From Arcobacter sp. F155 (lineage in GTDB: Bacteria; Campylobacterota; Campylobacteria; Campylobacterales; Arcobacteraceae): a stretch of DNA of 64,000 nucleotides. The translations under genes and the position numbers were made by a program. The stretch is taken from contig NZ_PDJU01000005.1 in NCBI RefSeq assembly GCF_004116455.1, forward strand, positions 1 through 64,000. The letters are read 5' to 3'. The notes under the pieces are model-generated. The model saw nothing but the letters and a program-made list of their open reading frames with translations, was not told the DNA's origin and ran no database searches. This document shows positions 15,806 through 24,264 of the stretch, in pieces; position 1 is the first letter of the stretch; every line of letters begins with the position of its first letter.

Positions 15806-17527
15806 ATGAAATTTTCTCAAATGTTTATACCAACTACAAAAGAAACACCAAGTGATGCAACACTACCATCACACCAATATCTAATTAGAGGTGGATTTGT
15901 TTGTCAAACTGGAGCTGGTATTTATGATTATATGCCATTAGGAAAAATTGTTCTTGACAAAATTAGAGCAGTTGTAAAAGAAGAGATGGATAAAAGTGGA
16001 GCAAATGAAGTACAATTTGGTTTTGTAACTCCTTTATCACTTTGGGAACAATCTGGTCGAGCTACAACTATGGGACATGAGCTTCTAAGATTTAAAGATA
16101 GAAAAAATGCTGATTTTGTTTTAAGTCCTACAAATGAAGAAGCTGTAGTAAATATGGTAAAAAATAGAATTACTTCTTATAAAGACTTACCAATTAATCT
16201 TTATCAAATCTATACAAAATTTAGAGATGAAGCTAGACCAAGATTTGGACTTATGAGAGGGAGAGAATTTTTAATGAAAGATGCTTACTCTTTCCATAGT
16301 AGTGCAGAAGACTTAAAAAGAGAGTTTGACTTAATGGAGCAAACTTATAAGAATGTTTATACTAGATTAGGACTTGATTTTAGAGTTGTTGATGCAGACT
16401 CAGGAGCTATTGGTGGAAGTGGTTCTAAAGAGTTTATGGTACTTGCTGATAGTGGTGAAGATACAATTGTTGTATGTCCTGATTGTGAGTATGGTGCAAA
16501 TATTGAAGCAGCAACTAGAGCTAAAAGAGTTGTTCCAAATTGGCAAGAAACAACAAATACTCCAATCTCACAAGAGAAAGTTTTAACAGAAGGTATGAAA
16601 ACTATTGAAGAGGTTTCAAACTTCTTAAGTACATCTCAATCTCAATCAATTAAAGCAGTTATGAAAAAGGCTGTTTATGAAGAAAGCACTGAGATTGTTG
16701 TTTTCTTTGTAAGAGGAAATGATGAGTTAGAAGAGACAAAAGCTTGTAATGCTGTAAATGCTTTAGAGTTAGTAGATGCATCAGAAGAAGAAATCAAAGA
16801 AGCTGGTTTAGTAGCTGGTTATTGTGGACCATTTGGATTACCAGAAAATATCAACTTCGTTGTAGATGAAGAGATAAAAGATGAAGTTGGATTAGTTTGT
16901 GGTGCAAATGAAGAAAACTATCACTTTACAGGAACTGATCTTTCATCTTTAAAAGATGTAAAGTATTTTGACCTTGTAGCTGTTCAAGAAGGTGATACTT
17001 GTTCTTGTTGTGGTGGAAAACTACAATATACAAAAGGTATTGAAGCAGGTCACATCTTCCAATTAGGTTCAAAATATTCTGAAGCTATGGAAGCTACATT
17101 CTTAGATGAAAATGGAAAAGCAAAACCATTTGAAATGGGATGTTATGGTATTGGAGTTTCAAGACTTGTTGCAGCAGTAATTGAGCAAAACCATGATGAA
17201 AAAGGTGCAATCTGGACAAAAGAGACTGCACCATTCTTAGTAGATGTAATTGTTTCAAATGCTAAAAAAGATGAAGAGTTAGAAGCGGGTCTTAAAATCT
17301 ATGAAGATTTAAAAGCTTTAGGAGTTGAGACAATTATTGATGATAGAAAAAAAGAGAGATTCGGTTTCAAAATGTCTGATTTTGAACTTATTGGTTTCCC
17401 TTATGCAGTAGTTGTTGGTAAAAAACTAAAAGATGGTTTTGTTGAAATTATTGATAGAAAAACATTAGAAAAAGAAGAAGTTGAAGTAGCAAGAGTTTCT
17501 CAAGTTCTTTTTGAAAAAATCAAATAA
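15806..17527 (+). CDS. proS: Prolyl-tRNA synthetase, bacterial type with editing domain
   Basis: 573 residues. Class II synthetase charging tRNA-Pro. Motif 1 region ([18 protein letters not shown]), motif 2 ([17 protein letters not shown], about 133-149), the inserted editing domain (about 225-390, including a CSCCGG cysteine group near 394-399) and motif 3 ([10 protein letters not shown], about 448-457) are followed by the anticodon-binding domain. Length matches the ProS type 1 enzymes. AGG before the ATG and a 10-nt gap from hemA put it in the operon. Confidence 0.96.
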   Translation: MKFSQMFIPTTKETPSDATLPSHQYLIRGGFVCQTGAGIYDYMPLGKIVLDKIRAVVKEEMDKSGANEVQFGFVTPLSLWEQSGRATTMGHELLRFKDRKNADFVLSPTNEEAVVNMVKNRITSYKDLPINLYQIYTKFRDEARPRFGLMRGREFLMKDAYSFHSSAEDLKREFDLMEQTYKNVYTRLGLDFRVVDADSGAIGGSGSKEFMVLADSGEDTIVVCPDCEYGANIEAATRAKRVVPNWQETTNTPISQEKVLTEGMKTIEEVSNFLSTSQSQSIKAVMKKAVYEESTEIVVFFVRGNDELEETKACNAVNALELVDASEEEIKEAGLVAGYCGPFGLPENINFVVDEEIKDEVGLVCGANEENYHFTGTDLSSLKDVKYFDLVAVQEGDTCSCCGGKLQYTKGIEAGHIFQLGSKYSEAMEATFLDENGKAKPFEMGCYGIGVSRLVAAVIEQNHDEKGAIWTKETAPFLVDVIVSNAKKDEELEAGLKIYEDLKALGVETIIDDRKKERFGFKMSDFELIGFPYAVVVGKKLKDGFVEIIDRKTLEKEEVEVARVSQVLFEKIK

Positions 17528-17538
17528 AAGGATAAATA

Positions 17539-18354
17539 ATGGAAGAGAGTGTACAAGCTGTTTCTGATATGGTTGGATTATATGCATTAAATATTGCAAC
17601 TGCAATAGTTATTTTTGTTATTGGTAAGTTTCTTGCTAGAAAACTTACTGACTTTTTAGTAAAAATGATGAACAAAAAAAAGAATGTAGATGAAACACTT
17701 CTTTCTTTTTTAGATGATATTGTTTATTATGTTTTAATGGTTGTTGTAATTCTGACTTCTTTAAAACAGTTAGGAATTGATACAACTTCATTCTTCGCAA
17801 TCTTAGGTGCTGCTGGTCTTGCTATTGGTTTAGCCCTAAAAGACTCTTTAGGAAACTTTGCATCTGGTGTAATGATTATCTTCTTCAAACCTTTCAAAGT
17901 AGGAGACTTTGTAGAAGCTGGTGGAACTGCTGGTACTATTGTTGAAGTTGGTATTTTTAATACTGAATTTAAAACTCCTGATAACCAAAAAATCATTGTA
18001 CCAAATGGAGCAATTACAGGTGGAAACATCAAAAATGTAAATGCTCACGATACAAGAAGAGTAGATTTACTTGTTGGTATTGGTTATGATGATGATATTA
18101 AAAAAGCAAAAGAGACTTTAACAAAAATTGTTGAAGCTGATGAAAGAGTTTTACAAGACAAAGGTGTTACTGTTGCGGTATCTGAATTAGCAGACTCTTC
18201 AGTTAACTTTGTAGTTAGAGCTTGGGTTAATACTCCTGATTACTGGGCTGTAAAATTTGACTTAACAGAAAATGTAAAACTTACATTTGATAAAGAGGGT
18301 ATCTCTATTCCTTATCCTCAAACAGATGTACATGTATTCAAACATAAAAACTAA
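17539..18354 (+). CDS. mscS: MscS-family small-conductance mechanosensitive channel
   Basis: 271 residues, near the length of E. coli MscS. Three membrane helices (about 15-35, 53-75, 80-105); the pore helix carries the family's glycine/alanine pattern LGAAGLAIGLALKDSLGNFASG. The soluble beta domain (FKVGDFVEAGGTAGTIVEVGIF) and alpha-beta cage follow. It opens under membrane tension to release solutes during osmotic downshock. This fits the presence of a compatible-solute cluster elsewhere in the window, though the loci are not linked. AAGGA 5 nt upstream of the ATG. Confidence 0.93.
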   Translation: MEESVQAVSDMVGLYALNIATAIVIFVIGKFLARKLTDFLVKMMNKKKNVDETLLSFLDDIVYYVLMVVVILTSLKQLGIDTTSFFAILGAAGLAIGLALKDSLGNFASGVMIIFFKPFKVGDFVEAGGTAGTIVEVGIFNTEFKTPDNQKIIVPNGAITGGNIKNVNAHDTRRVDLLVGIGYDDDIKKAKETLTKIVEADERVLQDKGVTVAVSELADSSVNFVVRAWVNTPDYWAVKFDLTENVKLTFDKEGISIPYPQTDVHVFKHKN

Positions 18355-19723
18355 TTTACCATCAATATTAATTGATATACTAAAAAACTTACAAGAAGTA
18401 GGTGTTAAACCTATTCTTGTAGGTGGCTGCGTAAGAGACTCCCTTTTAAATATTCCCAATAAAGATTTCGACATTGAACTGTTTAATATTGATACTTTAG
18501 ATGAAGTTCAAACTGTCTTAGAAAAATATGGAACAGTAAAACAAGTTGGAAAATCTTTTGGTGTACTTATCTTAAATGTAGACGGCTATGACTTTGATTT
18601 TGCCCTTGCAAGATTGGAGAAAAAAGTAGGGCATGGACATAGAGATTTTGAAGTAACTACAAATGGAAACTTAAGCTTTCAAGAGGCAAGTCTAAGAAGA
18701 GACTTTACTATTAATTCTATTGGTTATGATTACTTTGAAGATGAATATTTAGACCCAAATGGTGGACTAAAAGATTTAGAAGAAAAAACCTTACGTCATA
18801 TTAAAGATGAAACCTTTGTTGAAGACCCTTTAAGAGTTTATAGAGCGATACAATTTATAGCTAGATACGAGCTACAAATAGATGAGAAAACTTTTTCTTT
18901 ATGTAAAGATATGGTAGAAGATGATGAGTTAAAGTATTTACCTAAAGAAAGAGTATATGAAGAGTTTAAAAAGCTATTTTTAAAAGCAGAAAAGCCATCA
19001 CTTGGCTTTAATCTTTTAAAAGATTTAGGTATTTTAAAACACTTTCCTGAGCTTGAGGCTTTAGATGGCTGCATTCAAGACAAAGAGTATCATCCTGAAG
19101 GTGATGTTTGGGTTCATACTTTAATGACACTTGATGAGATGGCAAAGTATAAAACTGGTGATGAATATAGAGACCTATATCTATTTTATGCACTTCTTTG
19201 CCATGATTTAGGAAAACCCTTTTGTACTGAAACTACAGATGAAGGAAGAGTAACTTCTCATAAACATGAAGCTTTAGGAGTTGAACCTACTATTAGTTTT
19301 TTAAGTAGATTAACTGATGAAAAAAAGTTTATAGAAAAAGTAGTTCCCCTTGTGAAAAATCACCTTGCACCATTTCAGTTATACAAAGCAGAGTCTAGTT
19401 TAAAAGCAGTAAAAAGGCTATCTTTAAAATGTTCTATTGAAGACCTTTGTATAGTTTGTCTTGCAGATTGCAAAGGAAGAACAATCCCAGATAAAGACAA
19501 GTGTGATAAGGCTATTTCTTGGGTGCTAGAACAAGCAAGACAGATGAATATCTCCCAAGAAGGATTAAAGCCATTAGTTCAAGGAAGAGACTTAATCTCT
19601 CTTGGAATGAAACCAAGTAAAGAGTTTAAAGAGATTTTAGAGTTTGCATTAAATCTTCAAATAGATGAATCATTAGAAAAAGAAGAGATTTTAAAGGCCA
19701 TAAAAGAAAAGTTTATGGCCTAA
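18326..19723 (+). CDS. cca: CCA tRNA nucleotidyltransferase with HD domain
   Basis: 465 residues from the ATG at 18326. Class II nucleotidyltransferase head with GGCVRDSLLN and DFDIELF (metal-binding acidic pair), neck region RRDFTINS and EDPLRVYRAIQF, then an HD domain (HTLMTLDEM, HDLGKP). It adds or repairs the 3' CCA of tRNAs; the HD part suggests phosphatase or phosphodiesterase activity as in E. coli Cca. It overlaps mscS by 29 nt without a clear Shine-Dalgarno; ATG at 18332 and a longer frame from 18287 are alternatives. It overlaps the convergent lnt by 11 nt. Confidence 0.87.
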   Translation: MYMYSNIKTNLPSILIDILKNLQEVGVKPILVGGCVRDSLLNIPNKDFDIELFNIDTLDEVQTVLEKYGTVKQVGKSFGVLILNVDGYDFDFALARLEKKVGHGHRDFEVTTNGNLSFQEASLRRDFTINSIGYDYFEDEYLDPNGGLKDLEEKTLRHIKDETFVEDPLRVYRAIQFIARYELQIDEKTFSLCKDMVEDDELKYLPKERVYEEFKKLFLKAEKPSLGFNLLKDLGILKHFPELEALDGCIQDKEYHPEGDVWVHTLMTLDEMAKYKTGDEYRDLYLFYALLCHDLGKPFCTETTDEGRVTSHKHEALGVEPTISFLSRLTDEKKFIEKVVPLVKNHLAPFQLYKAESSLKAVKRLSLKCSIEDLCIVCLADCKGRTIPDKDKCDKAISWVLEQARQMNISQEGLKPLVQGRDLISLGMKPSKEFKEILEFALNLQIDESLEKEEILKAIKEKFMA

Positions 19724-20945
19724 GAATATAGTTTTTACTTCCATTTATAGAGTGAAAAATTGTAATACCATACTTTTTAGCATAATATTTTAAAAGTATT
19801 TTTTGAAGTGTTGGTTCTATTGATGGAGTAAACCAAGCATTATTTGAAGTAACAATCATATATTTTGTATCACCTAAATTTTGATATAGCTTTTCGTTTG
19901 TTGCTTCATAACAAATAGCATTCCTAAAACTTATTCCATGGATATTAAAATCAGTTGGTTTAGAAGCTGTTTTATAGTCTTGTGCTCCATTGTATAACTT
20001 ATCATTTATAAAATCAACTAAAAATTTTGGAAGGGGAATCTCTTCTCCAAAAGGAACTAAAACAACTTTTTTAGCAATATCAAGATTTCCTTTTTTGAAA
20101 TGATATGTAGCATTGTAGTAGTTGTTATCTTCTAAATATATAGCCCCAGCAATAATATCTATTTGTTCTGATTTTTTTAGAAGACTATCCATTAAAAACT
20201 CTTCTGTATTTAAAACAACAGGAAAAACTGTTTCAGGAAGAATTATTAAATCACTCTCTTCTTTTATTGCATTATCAATTAAACTCAAGTTTTTATCAAT
20301 AGTTTTAGCTAGATTTTCTTGTTGCCATTTTTGATTTTGTGAAGTCATTAGTTGAGGCATAGAAATTTTTAGCCCCGTTGAATCAATATAAATACCACTT
20401 GAATAAGTAATAAATAGTAATGGTACAACTGCAATAGCTTTTTTAAAGCCACCGAGTTTAACAAACATATAAACTAAAGCTAAAATTAGAGCAAAATAAG
20501 CCTTAGAAAAAGGAAGATAACTATCTACTAAAGCAAGTTCTGGCATAAACCAATTAAATCCCATAGGATGGACAAATGAAACTAAAAATATAGCTAAAGC
20601 TCTAAACCAAGTTTTGTTAAGAATAGTCATTAAATAGAATAATAAAGCATAGCCCAATCCAATACCTAAAATAACTGGATATTTTAAAAAGGCTAAATCA
20701 TAATATTGAAAACTATTTCCTATCCAATAAAACCATAAAATTCCAGTAAAAAAACCTGCTATTACAAAACTTTTTCGATTTATTGTAAGTAGCAAATAAA
20801 AAGATAAAAGTGCTAAAAAAGTGTTTAAAAGTTTTGAGAATATTTCATAGTGTTCTAAGTAGATAAAAGAGCTCAAAGAAATGGCAGTTATCAAGCCTAT
20901 TATTATATTAGTTTTGTTAGAATAAGCCCGTTTTATTAAAAACAT
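19713..20945 (-). CDS. lnt: Apolipoprotein N-acyltransferase
   Basis: 410 residues, shorter than the E. coli enzyme (about 512) but usual for this phylum. The N-terminal half holds about six to eight membrane helices; the nitrilase-like periplasmic domain carries the triad region: Glu in LIILPETVFPV, Lys near LDIAKKVVLVPFGEE, and Cys in RNAICYEAT. It adds the third acyl chain to outer-membrane lipoproteins such as the LptE homolog in this window. Divergent from yajC with only 28 nt between start codons, so promoters must overlap the genes. No good Shine-Dalgarno; the start is the least certain part. Confidence 0.88.
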   Translation of the reverse strand: MFLIKRAYSNKTNIIIGLITAISLSSFIYLEHYEIFSKLLNTFLALLSFYLLLTINRKSFVIAGFFTGILWFYWIGNSFQYYDLAFLKYPVILGIGLGYALLFYLMTILNKTWFRALAIFLVSFVHPMGFNWFMPELALVDSYLPFSKAYFALILALVYMFVKLGGFKKAIAVVPLLFITYSSGIYIDSTGLKISMPQLMTSQNQKWQQENLAKTIDKNLSLIDNAIKEESDLIILPETVFPVVLNTEEFLMDSLLKKSEQIDIIAGAIYLEDNNYYNATYHFKKGNLDIAKKVVLVPFGEEIPLPKFLVDFINDKLYNGAQDYKTASKPTDFNIHGISFRNAICYEATNEKLYQNLGDTKYMIVTSNNAWFTPSIEPTLQKILLKYYAKKYGITIFHSINGSKNYILRP

Positions 20946-20973
20946 AGAAAAATACTTTTTAAAAGGAAATTTG

Positions 20974-21246
20974 ATGGAAGGTCAAAGTGCAGACTTAATA
21001 AGCTCATTGTTACCCCTAGTTGCATTATTTGCAATTTTTTACTTCTTAATTATTAGACCACAACAAAAACAAGCTAAACAGCATAAGGAAATGATTGCGG
21101 CTCTAAAGAAAGGCGATAAAATTGTAACAAATGGTGGCTTAATGGTAGAAATTACAAAAGTAGAAGAAGACTTCTTAATTGTAAAAAACCATGATGATAG
21201 TCAAATGAAATTAGCAAAAGAATTCGTTGCAAAACTTTCAGAATAA
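20974..21246 (+). CDS. yajC: Preprotein translocase subunit YajC
   Basis: 90 residues: one membrane helix (LISSLLPLVALFAIFYFLII) followed by the signature RPQQKQAKQHKEM and a small beta domain (KKGDKIVTNGGLMVEI). It joins SecDF to the SecYEG channel. The ATG at 20974 sits 6 nt after AGGA; a TTG one codon earlier is possible. First gene of the Sec block, same order as in Campylobacter. Confidence 0.93.
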   Translation: MEGQSADLISSLLPLVALFAIFYFLIIRPQQKQAKQHKEMIAALKKGDKIVTNGGLMVEITKVEEDFLIVKNHDDSQMKLAKEFVAKLSE

Positions 21247-21250
21247 TTAT

Positions 21251-21282
21251 TTTAAAACATGTAATCTCTTACATGTTTTAAA
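21251..21282 (+). terminator. Perfect 14-bp hairpin between yajC and secD
   Basis: Stem TTTAAAACATGTAA (21251-21264) and its exact complement (21269-21282), loop TCTC. The descending arm gives only a short T stretch, so it may be a leaky terminator or an mRNA-stabilising hairpin that sets YajC above SecD levels. Confidence 0.6.
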
Positions 21283-21315
21283 TTCTATGTTTACTTCTTA
21301 TTTTAAGGGATTGAT

Positions 21316-22884
21316 TTGAAAATCTTTAATTACAGACTCGTTATATTTATATTAAGTATAATTTTTGGAGTTGTATTCTCTGTACCATCTTTTTTACAAA
21401 CTGAAACTGGTAAAAAAATCTCTTTAGGGCTTGACCTACAAGGTGGATTACATATGCTTCTTGGTGTTCAAACTGATGAAGCAGTTACTTCAAAAATAAA
21501 ATCAATAGCTACAGCAGTTAAATACTTCGCAAATGATGAAGATATCTTAATTGACGGCTTAAGTATCAGAGACAATGATAGAATTGTTTTTACAGTATTA
21601 GACTCAGATGAGTTACCAAAAGTAGATAAAATGCTTGAACAAATTAGTGGTTTACAAATCACTAAAGATGAGCTTGATTACTCTTTAATTTTAACAGCAG
21701 ATGAAGAAGTTAAAACTAAAGACCAAGCAGTAGCACAAGCAGTTGAAACTATTAGAAATAGACTTGACCAATTTGGTCTTGCTGAACCAAATGTTGTAAG
21801 ACAAGGTGAAACTGATATTGTGGTTCAACTTCCAGGTATCAAAACAGCAGCAGATGAAAAAGCAGCAAGAGAGCTTATCTCAAAACCTGCTAACTTAGAG
21901 CTTATGGCTGTTGATGAAGAGAGAGCTGACCAAGTTTATACTATGTCAAAAGCACAAGCAGCTCAATATGGAAATATCATTTTAGAAGCTACAGATAACC
22001 CAAATGTTAAGTATCTTGTAAAAGAGATTCCTATTTTAAATGGTTCTCAAGTAGTAGATGCACAAGTTGCATTTGACCAATCAAACCAACCAATTATCAA
22101 CTTTACTTTAAATAGTGCAGGTGCTAGAATCTTTGGTGACTTCACTGCTAAAAATGTAGGTAAAAGACTTGCCGTTGTTCTTGATGGTAAAGTTTACTCT
22201 GCACCAAATATTAGAGAAAGAATCGGTGGAGGAAGTGGTCAGATTTCTGGTGGTTTCACAGTTGTTGAAGCAGGAAATGTTGCAATTGCTTTAAGATCTG
22301 GGGCTTTACCAGCTTCTGTTAAACTATTAGAAAAAAGAAGTGTAGGACCAAGTTTAGGTGCTGATTCTATTAAAGCTTCTACAATAGCACTTATCTCTGG
22401 TTTCTTAATCGTATTTATTTTTATGATTGTTTACTACAGACGAGCAGGTATTATTGCAAATGTTGCACTTGTAACTAATATCTTTATTATCATTTCTGTA
22501 ATGGCAATGTTTGGAGCAACTCTAACACTTCCAGGTATGGCAGGTATCGTACTAACAGTTGGTATGGCAGTTGATGCGAATGTTATTATTGGGGAAAGAA
22601 TTAGAGAACTTCTAAGACAAGGTGTATCTATACCAAAAGCTATTGAAGATGGTTATTCAAATGCAATGAGAGCAATTCTTGATGCAAATATTACAACACT
22701 ACTTGTTGCTGTAATTTTATATGCATATGGAACAGGACCAATCAAAGGTTTCGCAGTAACAATCTCTATTGGTATTTTAGCTTCAATGTTAACGGCAATT
22801 TTAGGAACTCATGGTATTTATGAAGCATTATTACCAAAGATTGCAAAAGACAAAAACTTAAATAAATGGTTTGGGATTAAATAA
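21316..22884 (+). CDS. secD: Protein translocase subunit SecD
   Basis: 522 residues. First helix at the N-terminus, a large periplasmic region with GLDLQGGLHMLLGV (about 39-52) and LDQFGLAEPNVVRQGE, and five C-terminal RND-type helices including the conserved TLPGMAGIVLTVGMAVDANV. With SecF it uses the proton gradient to pull exported proteins across the membrane. The start is TTG at 21316, 5 nt after AAGGGA, with no usable ATG nearby. It overlaps secF by one base (TAATG). Confidence 0.96.
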   Translation: MKIFNYRLVIFILSIIFGVVFSVPSFLQTETGKKISLGLDLQGGLHMLLGVQTDEAVTSKIKSIATAVKYFANDEDILIDGLSIRDNDRIVFTVLDSDELPKVDKMLEQISGLQITKDELDYSLILTADEEVKTKDQAVAQAVETIRNRLDQFGLAEPNVVRQGETDIVVQLPGIKTAADEKAARELISKPANLELMAVDEERADQVYTMSKAQAAQYGNIILEATDNPNVKYLVKEIPILNGSQVVDAQVAFDQSNQPIINFTLNSAGARIFGDFTAKNVGKRLAVVLDGKVYSAPNIRERIGGGSGQISGGFTVVEAGNVAIALRSGALPASVKLLEKRSVGPSLGADSIKASTIALISGFLIVFIFMIVYYRRAGIIANVALVTNIFIIISVMAMFGATLTLPGMAGIVLTVGMAVDANVIIGERIRELLRQGVSIPKAIEDGYSNAMRAILDANITTLLVAVILYAYGTGPIKGFAVTISIGILASMLTAILGTHGIYEALLPKIAKDKNLNKWFGIK

Positions 22885-23852
22885 TGGAAATTTTTAAAGG
22901 TACAAAAGTTCATGACTTTATGGGTAAAAGAATCCCATTTTTAGGTTTATCGGCTGTTTTAGTTATTGTTTCACTTGTTTTACTTTTTACAAGAGGATTA
23001 AACTTTGGTATTGACTTTGCAGGTGGTACTTTAGTTCAAGTTCAATATGAACACAAAGCACCAATTGACAAAATTAGAACTGTATTAAACTCAACAGAAT
23101 ATAAAGGTTCTTCTATTACAAAATTTGGTAGTGATGAAGAAGTGGTTATTAGAATCTCAGGGGTATCATCTAACTTAGCAAATGATATTGGTGATGAGAT
23201 GCATAAACTACTTGATTCAACTGGTAAGTTTGAAATCAGAAGAGTTGATATGGTTGGACCAAAGGTTGGTGGAGAGCTTAGAGAAAAAGGTATTATGGCT
23301 TTATCTTTATCTCTTATTGTGATACTTGTTTATGTATCATATAGATTTGAGTGGAGATTTGCCATTGCTTCTATTTTAGCCTTAGCACATGATGTTATTA
23401 TTGCTCTTGGAGCTATTTCACTTGTGGGTGTAGAAGTTAACCTTGATATCTTAGCTGCAATTCTTACGATACTTGGGTATTCTCTAAACGATACAATTAT
23501 TGTATTTGATAGGATTAGAGAAGGTGTGCAAACATCTAAAGAGTCAGTTCTTAATAGTGTAGTTAATAGTTCTGTATCAAGAACATTATCAAGAACAACT
23601 CTTACTTCACTGACAACATTCTTTGTTGTTGCAACTTTATATTTCTTTGGTGGAGAGATTATTAATGGATTTGCCTTTACATTACTTGTAGGTATTATCG
23701 TTGGTACTTATTCATCTATCTTTATTGCTGCTTCATTCTTAGTACAGCTTAGATTCTCTATTGAGAGTTTTAGAGCTAAAGAGGCTGAGAAAGTGAAAAG
23801 ACAGAAAGAAAAAGAGAAACTACGTGCGATGTATGAGAAGGGAACAGTTTAG
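22884..23852 (+). CDS. secF: Protein translocase subunit SecF
   Basis: 322 residues. Six-helix half of the SecDF motor with GLNFGIDFAGGTLVQV near the N-terminus and ILGYSLNDTIIVFDRIRE (about 195-212) in the membrane core. Start overlaps the secD stop by one base. The stop codon (23850-23852) is the last base before a foldback element, and the terminator-like hairpin at 23847-23870 overlaps it, so transcription of the old operon into leuS is probably broken here. Confidence 0.95.
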   Translation: MEIFKGTKVHDFMGKRIPFLGLSAVLVIVSLVLLFTRGLNFGIDFAGGTLVQVQYEHKAPIDKIRTVLNSTEYKGSSITKFGSDEEVVIRISGVSSNLANDIGDEMHKLLDSTGKFEIRRVDMVGPKVGGELREKGIMALSLSLIVILVYVSYRFEWRFAIASILALAHDVIIALGAISLVGVEVNLDILAAILTILGYSLNDTIIVFDRIREGVQTSKESVLNSVVNSSVSRTLSRTTLTSLTTFFVVATLYFFGGEIINGFAFTLLVGIIVGTYSSIFIAASFLVQLRFSIESFRAKEAEKVKRQKEKEKLRAMYEKGTV

Positions 23853-23870
23853 GAGCGATAGCTTCTAAAC
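23847..23870 (+). terminator. Terminator-like hairpin overlapping the secF stop
   Basis: GTTTAGGAGC (23847-23856) pairs with GCTTCTAAAC (23861-23870) with one G-U pair and a GATA loop; AGTCCTTTTC follows. The stem contains the secF stop codon and the left end of the foldback element. Confidence 0.6.
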
Positions 23871-24000
23871 AGTCCTTTTCATAAATTATTCTGCTTCATA
23901 ACAAAAAAATCACTCAGTCATTTACTACAGTAAACTCCTTCATAATTTTTTCATTCTTCATTGACTAATTTTAAAAATTCCAATTTATAAGCTATCTCTC
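23853..24000. repeat. MITE-like foldback element after secF
   Basis: A 148-bp non-coding stretch bounded by 17-bp imperfect inverted repeats: 23853-23869 against 23984-24000, 15 of 17 matching (core GATAGCTT / AAGCTATC). Inside lies another inverted repeat, TTTACT AC AGTAAA (23921-23934), and A-run/T-run complementarity around it. The left end touches the secF stop. It has no reading frame. The structure suggests a small non-autonomous mobile or REP-like sequence; copies elsewhere in the genome were not available for comparison. Confidence 0.5.
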
Positions 24001-24230
24001 AAGATTTTGGGAAAATAGAAAAGCCGAAATCATCAAAATATGAGCATTTGAATATAGCGTTAAGTAAAAATAAAAAAATATGTTAATAAATCAAAACTGT
24101 TTGAGACGAAGTCGAGTTTTTTGATTTTAATATTTTTGAAATTTTTATAGCGTAATTTTCATCCTGCTCATGCTTTTTTGTTTTACTTTTTATAAAAAAA
24201 GTAATAAAAGACTCCAAAGGGCAATTACAA
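24001..24230. other. Non-coding AT-rich stretch with a second repeat-like segment
   Basis: Together with the foldback element this completes the 412-base gap between secF and the pentapeptide gene. No convincing reading frame. 24091-24204 looks like a dispersed intergenic sequence: AAACTGTTTGAGACGAAGTC with a downstream AGTTTTTTGA that can pair with TCAAAACT at 24091, then a hairpin TTACTTTTT (24183-24191) / AAAAAGTAA (24196-24204). GC-rich islands such as GACGAAGTCGAG stand out from the surrounding A/T. Confidence 0.4.
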
Positions 24231-24236
24231 TATAAT
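24231..24236 (+). promoter_or_regulatory. -10 box of the accessory pentapeptide gene
   Basis: Perfect TATAAT 28 nt before the ATG at 24265, with TAGGAA as ribosome-binding site. The accessory genes therefore have their own promoter, independent of the Sec operon. Confidence 0.5.
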
Positions 24237-24264
24237 AAATCCAATAATTTATTTTAGGAATAAA

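Noticed and set aside
18287-18326. Longer N-terminus for the CCA-adding enzyme
   Set aside because: It would extend the overlap with mscS to 68 nt and adds residues not seen in the family; no ribosome-binding site supports it.
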